A stretch of 64,000 nt of DNA, taken from NCBI GenBank assembly GCA_964466035.1, contig CAYXLR010000004.1, forward strand, positions 1 to 64,000. The letters are read 5' to 3'. The stretch comes from JANQEA01 sp964466035 (lineage in GTDB: Bacteria; Bipolaricaulota; Bipolaricaulia; UBA7950; UBA9294). Positions 35,426 through 42,800 of this stretch are shown piece after piece. Below the pieces are notes generated by a model, which was given only the letters and a program-made list of their open reading frames with translations, searched no databases and was not told where the DNA came from. Position 1 is the first letter of the stretch; each line of letters starts with the position of its first letter. A program made the translations under genes and the position numbers.

Positions 35426-36358
35426 CTACACGACTTTCCGCGCCGCGCGGAGCTTGGCGCTCCGAGCGCGCGGGTTCGCCTCGATCTCCTCCGGCGCCGG
35501 CGTCGCCGGCCGCTTCGTCAGGACCTCCGCCTCGACCCGTTTGTCGCAGACGCACTCCGGCAGCTCGGGCGGACAGACGCAGCCGGCCGCCTTCTCCCGG
35601 AAGAAGCGCTTGACGATCCGGTCCTCGAGCGAGTGAAAGGAGAGGACGACGAGGACGCCGCCGTGCGCGAGCCGATCGAATCCGGCTCGGAGCCCGCCCT
35701 CGAGCGCGTCCAACTCGCCGTTGACCCGGATCCGGATCGCCTGGAAGGTCCGCGTCGCCGGATCGATCCGCCCCCGCCGGTAGCTCGCCGGAACCGCGGC
35801 GCGGACGATCGCAGCCAGCGACGCGGTCGTCGCGATCGGCTCGCGTCGTCGCGCCTCGTCGATCGCGCGGGCGATCCGCTCCGCGTACCGTTCCTCGCCG
35901 TAGCCCGCCAGCACCTCCGCGATCTCGGTTTGCGGCGCCGAGGCGATCCATTCGGCCGCCGTCTCGCCGCTCGTCGGGTCCGCCCGCATGTCGAGCGGCC
36001 CGTCGAGGCGGAAGCTGAACCCGCGGCCCGCGTCGTCGAGCTGAAGCGAGGAGACGCCCAGGTCGAGCAGAAGTCCGTCGATCCGACCGACGCCGAGCTC
36101 GTCCAACAGGCGTTCCAGGTCGCGGTAGTTCCCGTGGACCAGCGATACGCGCGATCCGAACCGAGCGAGGCGCCCGCGCGCCCGGGCGAGCGCCTCCGGG
36201 TCGCGGTCGAACCCGATCAGCCGGACGGTCGGCCCCGCCTCGAGGAGCGCCTCCGCGTGCCCGCCGAGCCCGACCGTCCCGTCGACGATCACGCCGTCGG
36301 GGCGCGGGGCCAACAGGCGGACGACCTCGTCGCGAAGGACCGGCGTGTGATCGATCAT
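35426..36358 (-). CDS. rsmH: 16S rRNA (cytosine1402-N4)-methyltransferase
   Basis: A 310-residue protein with HTPVLRDEVVRLL at the start, the S-adenosylmethionine loop IVDGTVGLGGHAEALLE, then GRIDGLLLDLGVSSLQLDDAGRGFSF and VLVVLSFHSLEDRIVKRFFRE. It methylates C1402 in the ribosomal P site. It lies 14 bases after mutS and upstream of ftsL, as in the dcw cluster, but mraZ is absent. Confidence 0.95.
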   Translation of the reverse strand: MIDHTPVLRDEVVRLLAPRPDGVIVDGTVGLGGHAEALLEAGPTVRLIGFDRDPEALARARGRLARFGSRVSLVHGNYRDLERLLDELGVGRIDGLLLDLGVSSLQLDDAGRGFSFRLDGPLDMRADPTSGETAAEWIASAPQTEIAEVLAGYGEERYAERIARAIDEARRREPIATTASLAAIVRAAVPASYRRGRIDPATRTFQAIRIRVNGELDALEGGLRAGFDRLAHGGVLVVLSFHSLEDRIVKRFFREKAAGCVCPPELPECVCDKRVEAEVLTKRPATPAPEEIEANPRARSAKLRAARKVV

Positions 36359-36372
36359 CCGGCTTCCCCCGT

Positions 36373-38913
36373 TCAGTCGAGATGGCTTCGCAGGTCGGCG
36401 AGAATCCGGAGCGCCTCCAGCGGCGTGATCCGGTCCGGGTCGAGCTTTCGCAGCTCCAAGACGACCGGATGCTCCTCCGATCCGAACAGCCGGAGCGGCG
36501 CCTCGGCGACCGCCTCCCGCTCCCCGAGCTGGGAGAGCGGCGCCTCGGCGAGGAGTTCGGCGAGGATCCGGTCGGCCACCTCGGTGACGCGCTCCGGCAG
36601 GCCGGCGAGCCGCGCGACGTGAACCCCGTAGCTGCCGGCCGCGGTCCCCGGCTCGACCCGGTGCAGGAAGACGACCTCCCGGCCGACCTCCTTCACCGCG
36701 ACGTGGAGGTTGACCGCGTTCGGGGTCTCGTCGACGAGACGCGTCAGTTCCTGGTAGTGGGTCGCGAACAGGGTCTTCGCCCTCACGCGCGACGCGAGCT
36801 CCTTGGCGACCGCCCAGGCGATCGAGACCCCGTCGAACGTGCTCGTCCCCCGCCCCATCTCGTCGAGGATGATCAGGCTCCGCGACGTCGCGCGCCGGAG
36901 GATCGTCGCGACTTCGAGCATCTCCATCATGAACGTGCTGATCCCGGCCGACAGCATGTCGCTCGCCCCGACGCGGGCGAAGACGCGATCGACGATCGGC
37001 AGCCGGGCCTCGCTCGCCGGAACGAACGAGCCGATCTGCGCCATCAGGCAGATCAGCGCCACCTGCCGTAGGTAGACCGACTTCCCGGCCATGTTCGGCC
37101 CGGTCAGGACGACCAGGTCGCGCCCTTCCTCCAGAACGAGATCGTTCGGGACGAACTCTTCGACCCGCTCGACGACCGGATGGCGCCCGCCGCGAACCGC
37201 GATCTCGTGCTCCTCGGTGAACGTCGGGCGGACGTAGCCGTAGCGATGGGCGTTCTCCGCCAGCGCGAGGGTCACGTCGAGCTCGGCCATCGCGTCGGCG
37301 AGCCGCTGAAGGCGCGGGATCGCCCCGCTCAGACGTTCGAGCGCCCGCTCGAACAGCTCGAGCTCGAGCGCCTTCGCCCGCTCCTCGCCGTTCGAGATCC
37401 TCTCCTCGAACTCCTTCAGCTCCTCGGTGACGAACCGCTCGGCGTTCGCCAGGGTCTGACGACGACGGTACGCCTCCGGCACCTTGTCGAGGTGCGTCCG
37501 CGTCACCTCGAGGTAGTAGCCGAAGACGCGATTGAACCCGATCTTCAGCGAGGGAATCCCCGTCCTCTCCCGCTCCGTCTGCTCCATCTTCGCGAGTTGG
37601 CCGCGGATCGACTTCGTCTGTCGGCGGAGGGCGTCGAGTTCGGCGTTGAAGCCTGCGCGGACGATCCCGCCGTCGCGCGCCTCCGCCGGTGGCTGATCGA
37701 CGAGCATCCCGGAGAACTCCTCCGCCAGCGCGTGAAGCTCCGGATCGTCCAACGCGCCGGCGATCGCGGACAGCCGAGCGACGGGGCGGTCTCCAACTAG
37801 CCCCACGATGAGATCGGCGATCTCTCCGGTCGGTTCGAGCGACTTGAGGAGCAGGTGCAGGTCGGGCGGGCGCATTCGCCCGGCGCCCAGCTTCCCGATC
37901 AACCGCTCGACGTCGTGGACCGCACCGATCCGCTCGCGAAGCTCCTGCCGCGTCTGCGAAGCCTCGACGAGCCGTTCCACGGCGTCGAGTCGTTCGTCGA
38001 GCGCGCCGCGATCGACGAGCGGCGCGAGGAGCATCCGACGAAGCCGACGGCGGCCCATGCTCGTTCCGGTCCGGTCGAGGACGTGGAGCAGGGTTCCCCT
38101 TTCCTGGCCCTCACGAATCGGCTTGACCAATTCGAGGCTGGTGACGGTGAACGGATCGAGGTCCATGCGGTCGGACAGGCTGTAGGACCGAAGCGGCCGG
38201 ATGTGCGCCAGAACGGACTTCTGCGTCCTCTCCACGTAGGCGAGGATCGCTCCGGCGGCGCAGAGGCCGCCCTCCTCGATCGCGCCGAGGGCGGAGCGCT
38301 CGAGCGGATCGGCGGTGAACGTCGACGCCGGTACGCGCGTCGTCAGGTGTTCGTCGAGCGCGGCCGCCGCCTCGGCGTTCACGGCGTCGGGAAGGAGGAT
38401 CTCGCTCGGCGCCCGGCGCGCGATCTCGTCGCCGAGCTGCTCGATCCCTTCGGCGGTCGTCGTCGTGAACTCCCCGGTCGACAGGTCGAGAAACGCGATC
38501 CCGTACCGATCTCCTTCCCCCTGAGGAGCGACGGCGCAAAGGTAGTTGTTCACCCCGTCCTCGAGGACCGAGTCCTCGATCGCCGTCCCGGGTGTCACCA
38601 CGCGGACGACGTCCCGCTTGACGAGGCCCTTCGCCTTCCTCGGGTCCTCGACCTGCTGACAGACCGCGACCTTGTAGCCGCGCTTGAGGAGCTGGTTGAT
38701 GTAGGCCTCCCCCCGCCGTACGGGGACCCCGGCCATCGGGTGCCCGTTTCGCGATGTCAGCACGATGTCGAGCTCCCGGGCGGTCAGTTCGGCGTCGTCG
38801 AAGAAGGTCTCGTAGAAGTCACCGAGGTGGAAGAACAGGACGGTGTCCGGGTAATCGGCCTTGAACCGCATGTACTGCCGCATCATCGGGGTCCGCTTGG
38901 CCGTTTCGGTCAT
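36373..38913 (-). CDS. mutS: DNA mismatch repair protein MutS
   Basis: An 846-residue protein of full length. The mismatch-reading Phe-x-Glu is in FFHLGDFYETFFDDAE; the ATPase shows Walker A GPNMAGKS, Walker B SLIILDEMGRGTS and the signature FATHYQEL. The helix-turn-helix dimer region is at the C-terminus. It binds mispairs and recruits MutL, which is not in the window. It is the first gene of an operon that continues with rsmH, ftsL and ftsI, an uncommon position for mutS. It diverges from the riboswitch locus. Confidence 0.95.
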   Translation of the reverse strand: MTETAKRTPMMRQYMRFKADYPDTVLFFHLGDFYETFFDDAELTARELDIVLTSRNGHPMAGVPVRRGEAYINQLLKRGYKVAVCQQVEDPRKAKGLVKRDVVRVVTPGTAIEDSVLEDGVNNYLCAVAPQGEGDRYGIAFLDLSTGEFTTTTAEGIEQLGDEIARRAPSEILLPDAVNAEAAAALDEHLTTRVPASTFTADPLERSALGAIEEGGLCAAGAILAYVERTQKSVLAHIRPLRSYSLSDRMDLDPFTVTSLELVKPIREGQERGTLLHVLDRTGTSMGRRRLRRMLLAPLVDRGALDERLDAVERLVEASQTRQELRERIGAVHDVERLIGKLGAGRMRPPDLHLLLKSLEPTGEIADLIVGLVGDRPVARLSAIAGALDDPELHALAEEFSGMLVDQPPAEARDGGIVRAGFNAELDALRRQTKSIRGQLAKMEQTERERTGIPSLKIGFNRVFGYYLEVTRTHLDKVPEAYRRRQTLANAERFVTEELKEFEERISNGEERAKALELELFERALERLSGAIPRLQRLADAMAELDVTLALAENAHRYGYVRPTFTEEHEIAVRGGRHPVVERVEEFVPNDLVLEEGRDLVVLTGPNMAGKSVYLRQVALICLMAQIGSFVPASEARLPIVDRVFARVGASDMLSAGISTFMMEMLEVATILRRATSRSLIILDEMGRGTSTFDGVSIAWAVAKELASRVRAKTLFATHYQELTRLVDETPNAVNLHVAVKEVGREVVFLHRVEPGTAAGSYGVHVARLAGLPERVTEVADRILAELLAEAPLSQLGEREAVAEAPLRLFGSEEHPVVLELRKLDPDRITPLEALRILADLRSHLD

Positions 38914-39022
38914 GGGAAAGCCAGTATACGACCAGGAATCCGCGTGCCGCAAAGCGCGCACCGCGGCTGGTGGATTCGGGAATCGCGACCAGAACGGCAT
39001 CAGCGAGTTTGTGTGCGTCCTC

Positions 39023-39051
39023 TTGACATTTGAACCTATGACGGATATCGT
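39023..39051 (+). promoter_or_regulatory. Sigma-70 promoter of the c-di-GMP riboswitch operon
   Basis: TTGACA (39023-39028), a 17-base spacer and TATCGT (39046-39051). The -35 box is perfect and the spacing ideal. The start near 39058 would place the first aptamer almost at the 5' end of the RNA. The rest of the gap 38914-39380 holds the two riboswitches and no gene. Confidence 0.7.
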
Positions 39052-39070
39052 TGCCACACTTAGTTCATAA

Positions 39071-39154
39071 TCCTGAAAAGGGCAAACCCATCGCAAGGTG
39101 GGGGCGCAAAACCACGGACCTGCGCGGAAGTGTAGGTTGCCGGGTTACCAGGGA
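39071..39154 (+). ncRNA. c-di-GMP-I (GEMM-I) riboswitch, copy 1
   Basis: All GEMM-I landmarks are present: AGGGCAAACC, a GNRA tetraloop (GCAA), GGGGCGCAAAACCACGG and CCGGGTTACC. By alignment to Vibrio Vc2, the ligand-contacting G20, A47 and C92 correspond to G39082, A39109 and C39148, all conserved. P1 is CCTG (39072-39075) with CAGG (39149-39152). The 3' part of the aptamer is also the 5' arm of the following terminator, so ligand binding should prevent termination: an ON switch. It is the first of two in tandem ahead of the RHH-MshEN gene. Confidence 0.93.
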
Positions 39155-39177
39155 GCTGGTACCCGGCGTTCCCTTTT
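39135..39177 (+). terminator. Riboswitch-1 terminator, exclusive with the aptamer
   Basis: GCCGGGTTACCAG (39139-39151) pairs with CTGGTACCCGGC (39156-39167), 12 base pairs with one bulged T and a GGAG loop. GG(35-36)/TC-type pairs extend the base. The tail CCCTTTT is a weaker U tract than in copy 2. The left arm is the aptamer's conserved 3' strand. Confidence 0.7.
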
Positions 39178-39186
39178 CCGGGTACC
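39158..39186 (+). promoter_or_regulatory. Post-terminator hairpin that competes with terminator 1
   Basis: GGTACCCGG (39158-39166) pairs perfectly with CCGGGTACC (39178-39186). This would capture the right arm of terminator 1 and so act as an anti-terminator. A shorter counterpart follows terminator 2 (TGCCCG 39334-39339 / CGGGCA 39354-39359). Confidence 0.55.
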
Positions 39187-39194
39187 GCAGTGAG

Positions 39195-39328
39195 TCCCTG
39201 CAAGGGCAAACCCGTCGAGAGGCGGGGGCGCAAAGCTACGGGCCCATGCGGTTGAACGCATGCGAGGGTGAACCGAGGGTTCGCCTAGCGGACTCGGCAG
39301 AGTCCGCCGGTCGCCGGGTTGCCAGGAG
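39195..39328 (+). ncRNA. c-di-GMP-I (GEMM-I) riboswitch, copy 2, with expanded P3
   Basis: AGGGCAAACC, a GAGA tetraloop, GGGGCGCAAAGCTACGGG and GCCGGGTTGCC match GEMM-I. Equivalents of G20, A47 and C92 are G39206, A39233 and C39322. P1 pairs CCTG (39197-39200) with CAGG (39323-39326). The P3 arm (GGCC 39241-39244 / GGTC 39309-39312) carries 64 extra bases that fold into three hairpins, stems 39245-39250/39257-39262, 39265-39274/39278-39286 and 39288-39295/39300-39307. An intrinsic terminator with seven T overlaps its 3' strand. ON switch by inference. Confidence 0.92.
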
Positions 39329-39353
39329 ACGGGTGCCCGGCGTTCGTTTTTTT
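39308..39353 (+). terminator. Riboswitch-2 intrinsic terminator
   Basis: CGGTCGCCGGG (39308-39318) pairs with CCCGGCGTTCG (39336-39346) in 10 of 11 positions, one of them a G-U pair, and TTTTTTT (39347-39353) follows at once. The left arm contains the 3' strand of P3 and part of the ligand pocket, so aptamer and terminator cannot form together. Confidence 0.85.
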
Positions 39354-39380
39354 CGGGCAAGGAGACAGGGAGGCAGAAGG

Positions 39381-39713
39381 ATGCAGACGACGATCTACTA
39401 CAACAAAGTGGACTCCTATCTGATCCGGCAGGTCGACTCCAAGAGCCAGCGCGAACGGAAGAGCCGAAGCGCGGTCATCCTGTCGATCCTGGAGGAGTAC
39501 TTCGAGAGCGAGAAGCGTCTGGGAGAGATCCTCGTCGACCTCGGCGTGATCTCCCACTCCGAGCTGGCAAAGGGCCTGGAGTTACAGAGAACCCGATTCA
39601 CGGACAAGCTCCTCGGCGACATCCTGCTGGAAGAGGAGTTGGCCCCCCCTGAAGCGGTCGAACGCGCATTGGTCATCCAAGGGCGCAGCCGACAAGAGAA
39701 CGGAGGGAACTGA
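39381..39713 (+). CDS. Ribbon-helix-helix protein with MshEN c-di-GMP-binding motif pair
   Basis: A 110-residue protein. Residues 3-43 fit a ribbon-helix-helix fold: a strand (TTIYYN), helix A (VDSYLIRQVDSKSQRERK), SRS, then helix B (AVILSILEEYFES). Residues 46-69 match the 24-residue MshEN motif at every defined position (RLG, G55, L62, L66, Q69). Residues 77-100 repeat it with two changes (Leu for Arg, Glu for Gly55). In MshE and related ATPases this pair binds c-di-GMP; here no ATPase follows. So it is probably a c-di-GMP-responsive DNA-binding regulator. It sits behind two c-di-GMP riboswitches and ahead of a third plus an adhesin-like gene. GGGAGG supports the start. Confidence 0.8.
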   Translation: MQTTIYYNKVDSYLIRQVDSKSQRERKSRSAVILSILEEYFESEKRLGEILVDLGVISHSELAKGLELQRTRFTDKLLGDILLEEELAPPEAVERALVIQGRSRQENGGN

Positions 39714-39761
39714 CTCCGATGGAACCGAGGGATCCCACAGGTCGTACGGATACGAGCACCA

Positions 39762-39834
39762 CGGCGATAAAGGCAAACTGCTCGCGAGAGTGGGACGCAA
39801 AGCCACGGGCCTCCTTGAGGCGGCCGGGTTGCCG
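39762..39834 (+). ncRNA. c-di-GMP-I (GEMM-I) riboswitch, copy 3, intercistronic
   Basis: AAGGCAAACTG, a GCGA-type tetraloop, GTGGGACGCAAAGCCACGGG and CCGGGTTGCC match GEMM-I. Equivalents of G20, A47 and C92 are G39773, A39800 and C39832. P1 pairs CGGCG (39762-39766) with TGCCG (39830-39834). P3 is a compact hairpin, GGCCTCC/GGCGGCC around TTGA (39808-39825). No terminator follows. The start codon of the 1577-residue exported protein is 18 bases downstream, so control is at translation. Confidence 0.94.
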
Positions 39835-39846
39835 ACTTCAAGGAGG
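39810..39846 (+). promoter_or_regulatory. Ribosome-site sequestering helix of riboswitch 3
   Basis: CCTCCTTGA (39810-39818), which lies in P3 of the aptamer, is the exact 9-base complement of TCAAGGAGG (39838-39846), which contains the ribosome site of the gene starting at 39852. With c-di-GMP bound, P3 holds the first strand and the site is free; without it the two strands can pair. This predicts an ON switch. Confidence 0.8.
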
Positions 39847-39851
39847 ACGTC

Positions 39852-42800
39852 ATGACGGAGCGGGCAGACAAGTGGCAATTACTCCGTAAGCGATCGACCC
39901 AAGGAAGAGCATCCGCGAGGATCGTCTTCGCGTTGCTCCTGGCAACAGCGGCGATACTCGCCGCCGGCGTGCACGTCAGCGGACTCGACATGGCCGGCGA
40001 CCCGATGGACGCGCAGTGGATCAACCCTTCACCGTCCGTGAGCATCAGCCCCGGCTCTCCGGCCGACACGACCGAGGCCACGTGGGGAACCCCGCAGAAC
40101 GGCAGTCCGAGCGGCTACACGTTCGAGGTCAACGCGTCGCTCGACGAGATCGTGTCCGGCGAGCAGTTCCTGTTGGGAACGTTCACCCACGAGAACTGGC
40201 CGGTCACCGGAACGACGCTCGAGAGCATCACGCTCAGGATCCTGCTCCACTTCTCCAACCCGGAGATCGGGACGGTCACGATCGAGGTCCCGATGTCCCA
40301 CGACGAGACCGACAACTCGCCCACCGGGACGTACTCTTGTTCGCAGTGCCCCGGCGGTCAGTGCATCCAGTTGAGCGGCTGCGCGTACGACGTGCCCGAG
40401 AACAGCATCTGCTACGGCTGCGCCGACCGGGTTCAGATCACCACGACGAGCGTCGACATCGACATCGGCGACGAGACGTGCTCCCTGGAAGTCCGGCTCG
40501 GATCGAGCACCACGTTCTACACCGAGGAGCGGGAGAGCAACTCGATCCAGATGTACGGGTACTTCGACTGCCCGATCGCCGACCTGATCGTCGAGAAGAC
40601 GGGCCCCGCGACGGTTCTCGCCGGCGGCTCGATCACCTACGAGATCACCGTGACGAACGACGGTCCGACCGACGCCACCGGCGTCGAGCTGGACGACGTC
40701 CTGCCGACCGGCCTGTCCAACGCGTCGTACGTGATCACCTCGGGCGGAACCGGTTCCGGCTCCTGGATCGGTTCCTACACCATCGGCGACCTCGACGTCG
40801 GGGACTCGATCGCCTTCCAGATTACGGCCGACGTCGACCCGGGCACGATCGGGGACCTCGACAACGAGGCCTGTGCCGAGGGTGACCAGCCGGACCCCGA
40901 CGACACGAACAACTGCGACGACACGACGACGACGGTGATCGACGTCCGCCTGTCGCTCGATCCGCCGTTCGACACGAACGAGATCGGTGACNNNNNNNNN
41001 NNNNNNNNNNNNNNNNNNNNNNNNNNNNNNNNNNNNNNNNNNNNNNNNNNNNNNNNNNNNNNNNNNNNNNNNNNNNNNNNNNNNNNNNNNNTCGACGGCA
41101 CCGTGGCCGGCGCCACCGCCGACGCAGACGACACCGCCGACAAGGACTGGATCGACGTCCGCCTGTCGCTCGATCCGCCGTTCGACACGAACGAGATCGG
41201 TGACCCGCACGTCTTCACCGCCACCCTGGAGTACGACGACGGCTCGGGCTGGTCGCCGCTCGCCGGCGAAACGATCGACTTCGTCATCACCTCCGGACCC
41301 GGCGACCTGAACGTGGACAGCGACACCACCGACGCCAACGGCGAGGCGTCCGTCACGCTCAACTCGTCCGCCACGGGAACGACCACCGTCGAGGCCTCCT
41401 TCGACGGCACCGTGGCCGGCGCCACCGCCGACGCAGACGACACCGCCGACAAGGATTGGGTAAAGACCGACATCACCATCGACAAGACGGTCACCGACGT
41501 CGGCGGGGACGGACCCGCCGGAACGGTCGACAAAGCCGACGACGTCATCTCCTACCGGATCGTCGTCGGAAACGCCGGAACCCGTGATCTGACGGGAATC
41601 TCCGTGAGCGATCCGTTGCTTGGCACGCTGACGGGACCCAGCGGTGATGCGGGCGGGGACGGCGTCCTCGGCGTCGGCGAGTCCTGGACCTACACCGGCT
41701 CCTACACCGTCCTTCAGTCCGACATCGACAGCAACGGGATCGACAGCGACGGTGCCGCCGACAACGACGGCGACATCGACAACACCGCCACCGTCTCCTC
41801 CAACGAGCTGCCCGACGAGTCCGACAGCGAAGCGGTGCAGATCTCCGTCGGTCCGAACTACACGATCGACAAGACGGTCACCGACGTCGGCGGGGACGGA
41901 CCCGCCGGGGCGGTCGACGAAGCCGGCGACGTCATCTCCTACCGGATCGTCGTCGAGAACATCGGCAACGTCTCGCTGACCGGCGTCTCGGTCTCCGACC
42001 CGCTTCTCGACCCGCTCTCCGGTCCGACCGGCGACGACGGGGACGGCGTCCTCGACGTCGGCGAGTCGTGGACCTACACCGGCTCCTACACCGCACTCCA
42101 GTCCGACATCGACGACAACGGCGGCGGAGACGGCGACATCGACAACACCGCCACCGTCTCCTCCAACGAGCTGCCCGACGAATCGGACAGCGAAGACGTC
42201 CCGCTCTCGCGAAACCCGTCCATCGGCATCGTGAAGACGGGCGACGCCGGGCCGGTCAACGCCGGCCAGACGATTCAGTACTCGATCACCGTCACGAACA
42301 CCGGAAACGTCACGCTGCACAACGTAACGCTGAACGACGCCAAGCTCGGACTGAGCCAGAATCTCGGAACCCTCGATCCCGGCGACAGCGCCACGGTCAC
42401 GCCGACGTACGCCACCTCGGAGGCCGATCTGCCCGGGCCGGTCGTCAACACGGCGATCGCCGACTCCGACGAAACGGGCCCGGCGAACGACAGCCACTCG
42501 GTCGACGTCCTGGGCGGTCCCGCGCTGGCGATCGTGAAGACGGGCCCCGGCGAGGTGCTCGTCGGCGAGACGATCGCGTACACGATCACCGTCACCAACG
42601 TCGGAGACGTCACCCTGCACAACGTCGGCGTGAGCGACGCCAAGCTCGGACTGATAAACGTACCGGTCGGCGATCTGGCGCCGGGGGCGAGCGCCACCGT
42701 GACGCCTGCCCCGACGTACGGGCCGACGACCGAGGCCGACGTCCCGCGCGTCGACAACACCGCGTCCGCGGACAGCGACGAGACCGATCCTATCTCCGAC

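Noticed and set aside
39071..39834. The GEMM RNAs as cGAMP-sensing variants
   Set aside because: All three keep G at the position equivalent to G20 of Vc2; cGAMP-preferring variants usually have A there. Binding tests would still be needed.
40938..41459. CRISPR-like repeat array
   Set aside because: The repeat is 309 bp, in frame with the protein, without spacers; it is a protein-domain repeat.
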